A stretch of 32,379 nucleotides of DNA, taken from the NCBI GenBank assembly GCA_023249305.1, contig JAHFCU010000032.1:1-32379 (forward strand), written 5' to 3'. This DNA is from Gemmatimonadota bacterium (GTDB taxonomy: Bacteria > Gemmatimonadota > Gemmatimonadetes > Gemmatimonadales > Gemmatimonadaceae). The notes under the pieces were generated by a model, which was not told where the DNA came from, made no database searches, and saw nothing but the letters and a program-made list of their open reading frames with translations. Position numbers and translations under genes: made by a program. Below are positions 1 through 7,545 of this stretch, in pieces (position 1 is the stretch's first letter; every line of letters starts with the position of its first letter).

Positions 1-854
1 AGATCGCGCACCTCAAGACACAGGGACCGCGCAACTGGGGGAAGCTCGACACGATCTTCGCGAACATCGCCGAGACGCGCGCCGCGGGCATCGATGCGGC
101 GTTCGATCGGTATCCATATCTCGCGTACCAGACGGGGCTCTCGAACCTGTTCCCGGTCTGGGCGCGCGACGGCAAGCCCGAGGACTTCCTGCGTCGCATT
201 GACGAGAGCGCGACGGCGGCGAGAATCCGTGCGTACGCCGAGGAGAAGGCGGCGCTCATCGGCGGCTGGCACAACGTGCAAATCTCTGGTGTCGGCGCGG
301 CGGCCGACAAGGTGACGGAAGGAATGCGGCTCGACGACGTGGCGAAGACGCGCGGCCTCGCGCCCTACGACACTGCGGTAGCCCTGCTCAAGGCGAACCG
401 CGGGAGCGTCGGCATGGTGGGGTTCGCAATGAGCGAGGCGAATCTCGAGCGCATCCTGACGCATCCGCAGGCGATGGTCTGCTCCGACGGCGGCTCACTC
501 GCCGTGAGTGGGCCGGCGCGCACGGGGCATCCCCATCCGCGCGGCGCGGGCTCGTTTGCCCGCGTGCTCGCGCGCTACGTACGCGAGCGCAAAGTGCTCA
601 CGCTGGGCGCGGCGATCCACAAGATGAGCGCGCTGAGCGCGGAGCGATTGCATCTGAGCGGACGCGGACTGCTTCGCGTCGGCGCGTCGGCGGATGTGGT
701 AGTGTTCGATCCGGCGGCCGTGGCCGACACGGCAACGTTCGAGAACCCGTTCCAGTACGCGGTGGGCGTGACGGCGGTGTTCGTGAACGGCTCGATGGCG
801 TTCTTGCACGGCGAGCGCGGTGCGCGGACGGGAAGGGCGATACGGGTGGCGTAG
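1..854 (+). CDS. N-acyl-D-amino-acid deacylase (D-aminoacylase family amidohydrolase), 3' part
   Basis: Only the last 283 or so codons lie in the window; the reading frame is open from base 3 and the start is upstream. The family removes the acyl group from N-acyl-D-amino acids with a metal centre in an amidohydrolase barrel. The visible part begins with IAHLKTQGPRNWGK, matching the SHLK...NWGK segment that carries a metal-binding histidine in D-aminoacylases, followed by DRYPYLAYQTGL, the usual YPY segment. Further on, MVCSDGGSLAV carries the conserved SDG aspartate, and the C-terminus shows the typical small beta-domain with GRGLLRVGASADVVVFDP and a final VFVNGS strand. An M19 dipeptidase lies two genes on, so the two may both serve use of D-amino acids or peptides; that link is inference. 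The stop codon lies within a copy of a short repeat (852-865). Confidence 0.85.
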   Translation, partial: IAHLKTQGPRNWGKLDTIFANIAETRAAGIDAAFDRYPYLAYQTGLSNLFPVWARDGKPEDFLRRIDESATAARIRAYAEEKAALIGGWHNVQISGVGAAADKVTEGMRLDDVAKTRGLAPYDTAVALLKANRGSVGMVGFAMSEANLERILTHPQAMVCSDGGSLAVSGPARTGHPHPRGAGSFARVLARYVRERKVLTLGAAIHKMSALSAERLHLSGRGLLRVGASADVVVFDPAAVADTATFENPFQYAVGVTAVFVNGSMAFLHGERGARTGRAIRVA

Positions 855-865
855 ACGGCAGACGG
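852..865 (-). repeat. Two-copy CCGTCTR heptamer repeat
   Basis: TAGACGG-CAGACGG on the plus strand reads as CCGTCTG-CCGTCTA on the minus strand. The same heptamer occurs four times in tandem at 31838-31865. Here it overlaps the stop codon of the deacylase gene. Confidence 0.6.
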
Positions 866-929
866 CTGACGACGCCGACAGGCTGCTGAGCGGGCCCGAC
901 GCTGCGTGGCAAATCGTCATAGAACACTA

Positions 930-953
930 TATACTACTACAGCAATATATTGC
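930..953 (+). promoter_or_regulatory. Candidate -10 element and adjacent 12-bp palindrome
   Basis: An unusually AT-rich patch (about 911-952) lies in front of the DUF2892 gene. TATACT at 930-935 matches five of six bases of a sigma-70 -10 box; a convincing -35 is not seen. Starting 7 bases after it, GCAATATATTGC (942-953) is a perfect 12-bp palindrome covering the expected transcription start, a usual place for a repressor operator. The promoter and operator roles are inferred. Confidence 0.4.
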
Positions 954-979
954 GCTGCCTTCCCGAATCCGAGGTCTGC

Positions 980-1171
980 ATGTTCACCGTGAATGAAGGA
1001 ACCGTTGATCGCGCCGTGCGCGTGGTGCTGGGCATCGCGCTGGTGGCGCTTGCGCTGACGAAGGGCTGGGTCTGGGGTTGGATCGGGGTGTTGCCGCTCG
1101 TCACCGGGGCCGTTGGCTGGTGCCCGGGGTACCTCCCGTTCGGCATCAGCACCTGCGCGAAGAAGAGCTAG
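980..1171 (+). CDS. Small DUF2892 (YgaP-like) inner-membrane protein
   Basis: A 63-residue protein beginning MFTVNEGTVDRAVRVVLG, with two hydrophobic helices (roughly residues 13-28 and 33-50) separated by a short WVWGW turn. It ends in the family's hallmark WCPGY...GISTC, with two cysteines near the C-terminus. This is the DUF2892 fold, found alone or fused to rhodanese domains as in YgaP; its biochemical role is not settled. The ATG at 980 was chosen over an in-frame ATG at 950 because family members begin a few residues before the VGTxDRxxR motif and GAGG stands a few bases upstream (about 970-973). A palindrome-bearing AT-rich promoter region lies directly upstream. Confidence 0.8.
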   Translation: MFTVNEGTVDRAVRVVLGIALVALALTKGWVWGWIGVLPLVTGAVGWCPGYLPFGISTCAKKS

Positions 1172-1236
1172 GATTCCGGAGCACAGATTGGGCTTGAGGA
1201 TCCTGATTGAGGATCCAGATCCCCGATCGCGATTCA
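1171..1236 (+). repeat. Degenerate GGATTC/GGATCC short-repeat patch
   Basis: GGATTCCGG at 1171 is followed by two direct copies of TTGAGGATCC (1194-1203 and 1207-1216), then CGATCGCGATTCACGATG. Related GGATYCCGGATTC sequence recurs at 23031-23072, 29163-29214 and (reversed) 29408-29428, always between genes. Confidence 0.45.
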
Positions 1237-1241
1237 CGATG

Positions 1242-1273
1242 CCCTCGACGGTTGGTGTCCGAACCGTCGGGGG
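1242..1273 (+). promoter_or_regulatory. Strong hairpin upstream of dipeptidase
   Basis: CCCTCGACGGTT (1242-1253) pairs with AACCGTCGGGGG (1262-1273) around an 8-base loop, a 12-pair stem with one G-T wobble. There is no T-tract, so a simple Rho-independent terminator is not supported. TTGGTG (1252-1257) and TACATT (1276-1281), 18 bases apart, could form a promoter for the dipeptidase, in which case the hairpin covers the -35 box as DNA. Confidence 0.45.
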
Positions 1274-1316
1274 CCTACATTCACCCCCGCACTCCGTCCC
1301 TCTTCCCCTTCTGTCC

Positions 1317-2582
1317 ATGCGCCGCCTCGCCGCCTTCGCCCTGCTGCTGGCCGCCGTCCCGGTCCTTGCCCAAGCGCCCGACCCCTACCTCTCGCGCGTC
1401 AAGAAACTGCTCGCCACGACACCGGTCATTGACGGCCACAATGACGCGCCGTGGGAGATTCGCGAGAACCGGGAGATGCCGCGCGATGTGGACCACTACG
1501 ACCTGCGCACCGACCTGAAGGACCACGACACGGACCTCGCCCGCATGAAGGCGGGCGGACTCGGCGGGCAGTTCTGGTCCATCTACATCCCCGGCGAGGT
1601 GAAGGACTCGGGGTATGCGCGCATTCAGCTGGAACAGTTCGACATCGCGCGCCGCATGATCGCCAAGTACAGCACCGAGATGGTCTTCGCCAAGACGGCC
1701 GCGGACGCAAAGCGCGCGATTGCCGTCCATAAGTTTCCATCCTTCCTCGGACTCGAGGGAGGACACGCCATCGAGAACTCGCTGGGCGCGTTGCGCATCT
1801 ACTACGATCTCGGCGCGCGGTACATGACGCTGACGCACAACGTCACGCTCGACTGGGCAGACGCGGCGCAGGACAAGTTGGTGCATGGCGGGCTGACGAC
1901 CTTCGGCAAGGAAGTCGTGCGCGAGATGAACCGCCTCGGCATGATCGTGGACCTGTCGCACGTCTCGCCGGCCGTGATGAGCGATGCGCTGAACGTCACG
2001 GAATCGCCGGTGATGTTCTCGCACTCCTCCGCGCGGGCGCTCTCCGATCACCCGCGCGACGTGCCGGATTCCATCCTCGTGCGCGTCAAGCAGAACGGCG
2101 GCATCGTCATGGTGACGTTCGTTCGCGAGTTCGTCTCCCAGAAGAACCAGGACTGGCGATTGGCGCGCAATGCACGGCGGCGGGAGCTGACGATGAGCTT
2201 CGGCGGCGACACGGCACGCGTGCGCGCGGCGATGGACGAGTGGGCGCAGGCGAACCCGGAGCCGGTCGTCACGCTCGCGGATGTGGCCGATCACTTCGAT
2301 CACCTCAAGAAGCTCATCGGCGCCGACCACGTGGGCATCGGCGGGGATTTTGACGGCACGGGCGGCGAGCACATTCAGGGACTCGAGGACGTGTCGAAGT
2401 ACCCGGCGCTGCTGGCGGAGCTTGCGCGCCGCGGATGGACTGACGCTGAGCTTCGGGAGGTTGCGAGCGGGAACATCCTTCGCGTGCTCACAGCTAACGA
2501 GGTAATCGCCGCGCGCCTGCAGAAGACGCGCAAGCCGAGCACCAAGACGATTGACGAGATGGACCGCGCGCCGAAGATGTAG
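1317..2582 (+). CDS. Exported membrane dipeptidase (peptidase M19, renal dipeptidase family)
   Basis: A 421-residue zinc dipeptidase that cleaves dipeptides, often including those with a C-terminal D-residue. The ATG at 1317 starts a clear signal peptide (MRRLAAFALLLAAVPVLAQA), so the enzyme acts outside the cytoplasm; longer in-frame upstream starts give no signal peptide. Family motifs occur in order: DGHND (His41, Asp43), GLEGGH (Glu147, bridging zinc ligand), DLSHVS (His215), FSHSSAR (His236) and GGDFDG (Asp344). All expected metal ligands are present and the length is normal. It follows the deacylase and DUF2892 genes on the same strand but is separated by a repeat patch and a hairpin, so it probably has its own promoter. 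It converges with the serine operon. Confidence 0.92.
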   Translation: MRRLAAFALLLAAVPVLAQAPDPYLSRVKKLLATTPVIDGHNDAPWEIRENREMPRDVDHYDLRTDLKDHDTDLARMKAGGLGGQFWSIYIPGEVKDSGYARIQLEQFDIARRMIAKYSTEMVFAKTAADAKRAIAVHKFPSFLGLEGGHAIENSLGALRIYYDLGARYMTLTHNVTLDWADAAQDKLVHGGLTTFGKEVVREMNRLGMIVDLSHVSPAVMSDALNVTESPVMFSHSSARALSDHPRDVPDSILVRVKQNGGIVMVTFVREFVSQKNQDWRLARNARRRELTMSFGGDTARVRAAMDEWAQANPEPVVTLADVADHFDHLKKLIGADHVGIGGDFDGTGGEHIQGLEDVSKYPALLAELARRGWTDAELREVASGNILRVLTANEVIAARLQKTRKPSTKTIDEMDRAPKM

Positions 2583-2641
2583 GAAGCGTCGGCGCACCGT
2601 GGGACGCGCCGCGACTGAACACGCCAAGTGCGGTCGAGTGG

Positions 2642-3736
2642 CTAGAAGCCCGCGAGCACTTCGCCGAGCACGTCGAGCAGCCGCGATACCGTTTCGACGG
2701 TGTGGTCGCCCATGTGCCCAATGCGGAACGACGTCGCGGCAAGCTTGCCATATCCTGTGCCGACCGTAAAGCCGCGTTTCGCCACGGCGTCCACGATCGC
2801 GCGCGCATCCACGCCCGTGGCCGTCTTCACAACGGTGACGGTGGCGCTGCGCGCGCCGGCCGGCGCGAGGATGCCCGCGAGGCGGCCGTTCGGCCGCTGG
2901 TGCTCGACCCACGCGTGCACGGCTGACGCCATCGCGGCGTGCCGAGCCCAGCGGCATTCGATGCCGCTGGGTCCGATGGACGCCATCTGCGCCTCGAGCG
3001 CGTAGAACAGCGACACAGCGGGTGTATTGGGCGTCTGATGCTTGGCCGCGTACTTCGCGAACTCCGCGATGTCGAAGTAGCGTCCACGAGCCGGCGCGTC
3101 GGCGGCCGAGGCGAGATAGCGGTCGCTGACGCAGCAGAAGGCGAGTCCCGGTGGAAGCGCCAGCGCCTTCTGCGAACCCGTGAGGACGAAGTCGAAGCCC
3201 CACGCATCGGTCTCCACGGGAATGCCGCCGAGTCCGGAGACCGAGTCAATGAGCGAGTTGGCGCCGTTAGCGTGCGCGAGTTCGGCGATCGCCTGCACGT
3301 CCTGCGCTGCGCCCGTGGACGTCTCTGAATGCGCGGCCGTGACGGCGGCGAAGCGCTGGTTCCGTAGTTCATGCTCGACGATTTCGAGCGGCACGATCTC
3401 GCCGTACGTCACTTCAAGCGCGTGAACGGTGCGGCCGCAAGCGCGCGCGATGTCGGCGAAGCGCGCGGAGAATGCGCCGTTCACGAGCGAAAGAACCGGG
3501 CCGGCGGGCGCGTTGCGGATGGCCGCCTCCATGAGCCCCGTGGCCGACGAACTGCTGATGAAGACCGGGCGCGTGGTGCGGAAGGCGCGGCGCAGACCCT
3601 CGTCACAGTGCGCGTAGAGCGCTTCGAATGCGGCGCTGCGGTGCGAGATCATCGGGCGCTGCATGGCCGCGAGAATCTCGGGCCGCACTTCCGTCGGGCC
3701 CGGGAGGAAGAAGGTGCCGAAGGTGGACGAGGTCAT
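2642..3736 (-). CDS. Class V PLP aminotransferase (alanine-glyoxylate/serine-pyruvate type), probable phosphoserine aminotransferase
   Basis: A 364-residue fold-type I aminotransferase. The N-terminal FFLPGPTEVRPEILAAM motif is the signature of the serine-pyruvate/alanine-glyoxylate group, SSSSATGLMEA lies in the phosphate-binding loop, and Lys190 in GSQKALALPPG is the expected PLP Schiff-base lysine. It is the last gene of an operon with serA and a SerB-like phosphatase; its ATG overlaps the phosphatase stop by 4 bases (3733-3736). No conventional serC is in the operon, so the most economical role is 3-phosphohydroxypyruvate to phosphoserine, as reported for class V enzymes of this type in some other lineages. 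Glyoxylate or serine transamination is the alternative. The fold and reaction class are certain; the substrate is inferred from context. Confidence 0.85.
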   Translation of the reverse strand: MTSSTFGTFFLPGPTEVRPEILAAMQRPMISHRSAAFEALYAHCDEGLRRAFRTTRPVFISSSSATGLMEAAIRNAPAGPVLSLVNGAFSARFADIARACGRTVHALEVTYGEIVPLEIVEHELRNQRFAAVTAAHSETSTGAAQDVQAIAELAHANGANSLIDSVSGLGGIPVETDAWGFDFVLTGSQKALALPPGLAFCCVSDRYLASAADAPARGRYFDIAEFAKYAAKHQTPNTPAVSLFYALEAQMASIGPSGIECRWARHAAMASAVHAWVEHQRPNGRLAGILAPAGARSATVTVVKTATGVDARAIVDAVAKRGFTVGTGYGKLAATSFRIGHMGDHTVETVSRLLDVLGEVLAGF

Positions 3737-4377
3737 GCGGAAAGCACGTGGGCGACGAGGGCGGCGTACGAATCAAGCACGAGGGCGGCGCCGGCGACGA
3801 CGGCGTCGCGGCGCACGAATCCAATGTAAGCGGCAAAGACGTCCACGACGGAAGCCATGGCCAGGTCGGTGGCGCCGTCGCCGACGGCGAGCACGGGGCG
3901 GGGGAGCGCGAGGGCGCGCACGACGTCTCGCTTGCCGACTTGCGTAGTGAGTGGCGTCGGCCGAGTGGACGTCAGCCGGCCGTCGACGTCGGCGACGGGT
4001 TCCACGGCGTGCACGCGCGCATCCGTGATGCCCAGCGCGCGCGTCATCGGCAGGAGCGCGGGGCGTAGCCCGCCGCTCACCACGTGCACAACCACGCCAG
4101 CGGCCCGCAGCGCGGCGATCGCGTCGGCGGCGCCGGGCGCGAGCGCTGCTTGGTACGCGTCGGCCAGCGCGGCGACGTCGGCAGCCGTGGGTGCGATTGC
4201 GTGCAGCCGCTCGCCGTACACCGCTTCGAGAGCGAGTTCGCCGTTCATCGCCCGCGTGGTCAGCGCCTCGACCTGCCGCTGCACCTCGGGTCCGCGCCGC
4301 GCGGCGAGCCAGTCAATCCCCTCGATACCGGCGAGCGTGCTGTCGGCGTCGAGCACGACTGACGCGTAGCGCTTCAC
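3733..4377 (-). CDS. serB: HAD-family phosphatase, probable phosphoserine phosphatase
   Basis: A 214-residue HAD hydrolase. Motif I is DADST (Asp10 nucleophile, Asp12 acid/base), motif II is VVSGG with its serine/threonine position, motif III is the lysine in GKRDVV, and motif IV is GDGATDLAM. DxDST with GDGxTD and a helical cap between motifs I and II is the SerB pattern. The GTG start at 4377 overlaps the stop of the preceding dehydrogenase as GTGA; upstream in-frame codons (to 4476) lie inside that gene and add no family sequence. The last step of serine synthesis, phosphoserine to serine, fits both motifs and operon. The protein lacks N-terminal ACT domains, so feedback control, if any, is likely through SerA. 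Confidence 0.85.
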   Translation of the reverse strand: MKRYASVVLDADSTLAGIEGIDWLAARRGPEVQRQVEALTTRAMNGELALEAVYGERLHAIAPTAADVAALADAYQAALAPGAADAIAALRAAGVVVHVVSGGLRPALLPMTRALGITDARVHAVEPVADVDGRLTSTRPTPLTTQVGKRDVVRALALPRPVLAVGDGATDLAMASVVDVFAAYIGFVRRDAVVAGAALVLDSYAALVAHVLSA

Positions 4378-5735
4378 AAGATGTTCCCCGGCGCGAGGCG
4401 ATGCTCCGGGTCGAACTCGCGCTTCAGGGCGCGCATCAGCGCGAGCTGTTGCGGGCCAACCTGAAGAGAGAGCCACTTGCTCTTGATCTTACCGATGCCG
4501 TGCTCGGCGGCGACCGTGCCGCCCATACGGATGACCTCGCGCAGCGTCTCCGCGATGGCCGCCTCGATGCGTTGCACGTCGGCGGAGTCGCGCGCGATGA
4601 AATTCTGGTGCGGGTGGCCGTTGCCAACGTGTCCGTACGTCACGGGCGCGAGCTCATGCGCGTCGTTGACGAGCCGCGCCTTCGCGAGGGCGGCGGCCGT
4701 TAGCCGATAGGGCACGGCCCAGTCGGTGCTCATGCGACGTCCACCGTGCGCCAGATACGGCGCGGTGCGCTCATGCATGGCGGTTGGGAGCGCATGCCGC
4801 AGCCGCCGCGCCTCGCGCAGGGCCTGTTCGCCGTCGAACGCGCGCACGTCGCCCGCGGTTGCCCCGAAGCGCTCGGCGAGCGCGAGCCAATCGTCGAGCG
4901 GCGGTTCGCCGTCGCCGGCATCTTCGGTGTATACCATCGCTCCGGCGCGCGGCGCCCACTGCGGATCGTCCATCGCGGTACGCGCGATGGCGAACGACTC
5001 GCCGTCGAAGTACTCGAGGCAGCGCGGCGCAACGGCCGGCGTCTCGCGTGCTGCGACGATGAACGCGAGGGCGCTGGCCTCATCGGGGAACGGCACGCCA
5101 AGCCCGAGCACGCGCGGCGGGACGGGGAGCAGTGCGAGCTCGGCCTCAATCACGACGCCGAGCGTGCCTTCGCTTCCCACGAACCAGTCCACCGGATCGT
5201 GCGCGATCTGGTAGCCGACCGTGTTCTTCTCGACCGTCGTGCGGCGCGCGTCGAAGCGCGAGCCATCGGCAAGCACCGCGGTCAGCGCGCGCACGTGCGA
5301 CCGCGTGGCGCCGTAGCGCAAGGTGCGCGGCCCCGATGCGTTGCAGGCGATGGCGCCGCCCACCGTGCACTCCTCCTCGCTCGTCGGATCGGGCGCGAAG
5401 AAAAGCCCGAGGGGCGCACAGGCGCGCTGCAGGTCGCCGATAAGCACGCCGGGCTCCACGCGCGCAATGCGGCGAGCGGGATCAATGTCGAGAACGCGCG
5501 CCATCGCGCGAGTCGAGAGAAGCCATCCGCGCTCGGCGACCGACGCGCCGGTGGTGCTGGTTTGCGCGCCAGCGGCCGTGACGCAGCAGCCCTCGGCCGC
5601 GGCCTCGCGCATCAGCTCGACGACCTCGTCGCCTGACTCGGGACGGGCGACCGCCTCGGGGACGGCGCGCAGGCCCGACACGTCGCGCGCGTACGCCTCG
5701 AGCGCGGATGGATCGTGCAGGAGTTCGCGGCTCAT
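4374..5735 (-). CDS. FAD-linked D-2-hydroxyacid dehydrogenase (GlcD family), candidate D-2-hydroxyglutarate dehydrogenase
   Basis: A 453-residue flavoprotein. The N-terminal FAD-binding PCMH domain shows VARPESGDEVVELM, the glycine-rich GAQTSTTGAS loop, PDPTSEEECTVGGAIACNASG and GSEGTLGVV. The C-terminal FAD-oxidase domain has GHVGNGHPHQNF and AEHGIGKIKSKWL, which carry the metal and substrate histidines of the glycolate oxidase/D-lactate dehydrogenase family. It starts 4 bases inside serA (ATGA, 5732-5735) and ends 4 bases inside the phosphatase. SerA enzymes can reduce 2-oxoglutarate to D-2-hydroxyglutarate while oxidising 3-phosphoglycerate, and in Pseudomonas a D-2-hydroxyglutarate dehydrogenase of this family recycles it; the position between serA and serB points to that role. 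D-lactate or glycolate oxidation remains possible. Confidence 0.85.
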   Translation of the reverse strand: MSRELLHDPSALEAYARDVSGLRAVPEAVARPESGDEVVELMREAAAEGCCVTAAGAQTSTTGASVAERGWLLSTRAMARVLDIDPARRIARVEPGVLIGDLQRACAPLGLFFAPDPTSEEECTVGGAIACNASGPRTLRYGATRSHVRALTAVLADGSRFDARRTTVEKNTVGYQIAHDPVDWFVGSEGTLGVVIEAELALLPVPPRVLGLGVPFPDEASALAFIVAARETPAVAPRCLEYFDGESFAIARTAMDDPQWAPRAGAMVYTEDAGDGEPPLDDWLALAERFGATAGDVRAFDGEQALREARRLRHALPTAMHERTAPYLAHGGRRMSTDWAVPYRLTAAALAKARLVNDAHELAPVTYGHVGNGHPHQNFIARDSADVQRIEAAIAETLREVIRMGGTVAAEHGIGKIKSKWLSLQVGPQQLALMRALKREFDPEHRLAPGNIL

Positions 5736-7345
5736 GCCCCGCCGCCGAACCGGACGATGGTGGCGCTGCGCACGTCGCGCAGGGCCATGAGCATCTCGCG
5801 CACGTGTGCGGGCGGCGCGCCATCAATGGTGACGACGGCCAACGCCTCGCCGCCAGCGGCGAGGCGCGCCTGATGGTACTCGGCGATGTTCACGCCCGCG
5901 TCGGCGAGCGCGGTGCCCACGCGTCCGATGACGCCCGGCACGTCGTGGTTGGTCAGCACGAGCAGCGTGCCGCGCGGCGCGACGTCCACGTGAAAGTCGG
6001 CGATACGCGTGAGCCGCGGTGTGAAGTCGAGCGCCGCAACGCCGCCCACGCGCATCGTCTGCGCGCCGGCGGCGAGGCGCACCTCGATGGCCCGCGAATG
6101 CGGCGCGAAGCCGCCCTCGCCATGCGCGAGCACGACGCCGCGCGCGGTGGCCAGCGACCGCGCGTTGATCAGGTTGAGGCGCTCGTGCTCCACCACGCCC
6201 TCGAGCATTCCCGCTGCGGCGGCCGCGAGCAGCGCTCCGGCGCTCGCGGTCAGGTCGTCGCCCGTCTTGAGGGTGAGCGCGTCAATCGCGGTAGCACCGC
6301 GGTCGGCGAGCAGGGCGCGGGCCACGCTGGCCGCACGCCGCGCGAGCAGCAGGGCAGGGCCGAGCGTGGCCGCATCCTCGCCCGCGAGCGCGCCATTGAG
6401 CGAGCGTGAGAGGTCGCCGTTGAGGAGCGCGTCGCGCACTCCCTCGCACGCATCCACCGCCACGTTGCGCTGCGCTTCGGCGGACGACGCGCCGATGTGC
6501 GGCGTGAGCACCACGTTGTCATAGCCGCGGAACGGGTGGTCGCCGCTGAGCGGCTCCTTCTCGTACACATCGAGCACGGCACCAGCCACGTGACCGCGGT
6601 CGAGGGAAACGCGGAGGGCCTCGTCGTCGACGATGCCGCCGCGTGCCATGTTCACGACGATGGCGCCGGAGCGAAGGCGAGCGAGCGCCGGCGCGCCGAT
6701 CATCCCGGTTGTCTCGTCGGTCAGCGGCGCGTGCAGCGTCAGGATCTGCGTGGCATCGAGCAGGGCGTCGAGAGTCTGCGCACGCTTCACGCGCAACGCG
6801 GTGAATCGCTCTTCGCTCACGTACGGATCGTACGCATGGACGTCCATGCCGAACGCGTGCGCGCGGTGCGCCACTTCGCCGCCGATGCGGCCGAGTCCGA
6901 CAATACCCAGCGACTTGCCGCGCAGCTCGGCGCCGAGCAGGTCGGAACGCTCCCAGCGTCCCGCGTGCATGGAGGCGTCCGCGCGCGTCAGGTGGCGCAG
7001 AAGGGAGATGACACCGCCGAAGAACAACTCCGCCACCGCCACGGTGTTTCCGGCGGGCGCATTGATCACGGCGATGCCCAACTCGGTCGCGATGTCCATG
7101 GCGATGTTGTCCACGCCGACGCCAGCGCGTCCCACGACCTTCAGCCGGCGTGCGCGCCGCAGCAGTGGTTCGGTGATCTTCGTGGCGCTGCGGCCGACAA
7201 TCGCATCGTACTGGTCAATGCGCGCGAGCAGCTCAGTCGCGGGAAGCGTGGGCTGTTCATCCACGTCGAACTCGGGCACGGCACGCAGGAGCGCCACGCC
7301 GTCGCGGTCAATCTCGTCGGTGACCAGAATGCGCAGGGATGTCAC
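5732..7345 (-). CDS. serA: D-3-phosphoglycerate dehydrogenase with ASB and ACT domains
   Basis: A 537-residue protein catalysing the first step of serine synthesis from 3-phosphoglycerate. It begins with LRILVTDEIDRDGV, followed by GRAGVGVDNI, the NAD-binding GLGRIGG, the catalytic arginine region VNMARGGIVDDEAL and LTPHIGASSAEAQ with the catalytic histidine. After the catalytic domain come an ASB-like domain and a C-terminal ACT domain (LTNHDVPGVIGRVGTALADAGVNI), the usual site of serine feedback. This is the long SerA form. The start is taken as GTG at 7345 because similarity begins there; no Shine-Dalgarno site precedes it, but a serine-rich ORF on the same strand ends on the overlapping GTGA. 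It leads a four-gene operon in which every junction overlaps by 4 bases. Confidence 0.93.
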   Translation of the reverse strand: MTSLRILVTDEIDRDGVALLRAVPEFDVDEQPTLPATELLARIDQYDAIVGRSATKITEPLLRRARRLKVVGRAGVGVDNIAMDIATELGIAVINAPAGNTVAVAELFFGGVISLLRHLTRADASMHAGRWERSDLLGAELRGKSLGIVGLGRIGGEVAHRAHAFGMDVHAYDPYVSEERFTALRVKRAQTLDALLDATQILTLHAPLTDETTGMIGAPALARLRSGAIVVNMARGGIVDDEALRVSLDRGHVAGAVLDVYEKEPLSGDHPFRGYDNVVLTPHIGASSAEAQRNVAVDACEGVRDALLNGDLSRSLNGALAGEDAATLGPALLLARRAASVARALLADRGATAIDALTLKTGDDLTASAGALLAAAAAGMLEGVVEHERLNLINARSLATARGVVLAHGEGGFAPHSRAIEVRLAAGAQTMRVGGVAALDFTPRLTRIADFHVDVAPRGTLLVLTNHDVPGVIGRVGTALADAGVNIAEYHQARLAAGGEALAVVTIDGAPPAHVREMLMALRDVRSATIVRFGGGA

Positions 7346-7545
7346 GCGGGTGCCGGGGCAAGGGATGCGGGAGGCGAACTTCGGTAATTTGGCCACGCGT
7401 GTGCGAAGCCGCGACTGGCGCAGCCGATATCGCGACTCACTCGCGAACGCTGAGGGTCCACAGGTGAACAGCCCCACGGGGTGGGGACCGCTGGAACTCT
7501 CATCCGCGCGCTCCGTGAAGTAGATTTTGAGCGGGCGGCGTTCAC
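7342..7545 (-). CDS. Possible serine-rich leader ORF overlapping the serA start
   Basis: This hypothetical 67-codon ORF begins at a GTG (7545) and ends at a TGA that overlaps serA's GTG as GTGA, the same junction type used throughout the serine operon. Its start reads VNAARSKSTSRSAR, with serine at codons 6, 8, 10 and 12 encoded by TCA, TCT, TCA and AGC; TCA and TCT are uncommon in the neighbouring genes. About 11 of the 67 codons are serine. The GTG lies in one arm of a perfect 9-bp inverted repeat (7461-7469/7540-7548). A leader controlling serA by serine supply is possible, but no T-tract terminator is present and GC-rich DNA produces chance ORFs, so existence as a gene is unproven. An in-frame ATG at 7590 is an alternative start. 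Confidence 0.25.
   Translation of the reverse strand: MNAARSKSTSRSARMRVPAVPTPWGCSPVDPQRSRVSRDIGCASRGFAHAWPNYRSSPPASLAPAPA

Noticed and set aside
1281-3203. 640-codon open frame on the minus strand
   Set aside because: It lies antisense to the well-supported M19 dipeptidase and in another frame of the aminotransferase; its Arg/His/Ala-rich translation is typical of a GC-rich shadow frame.
7474-7516. T-box-like sequence on the plus strand upstream of tal (GGGTGGGGACCGCTGGAACTCT)
   Set aside because: It resembles the T-box antiterminator core but has an extra base, no recognisable stem I or specifier loop, no terminator, and the downstream gene is transaldolase rather than an amino-acid gene.
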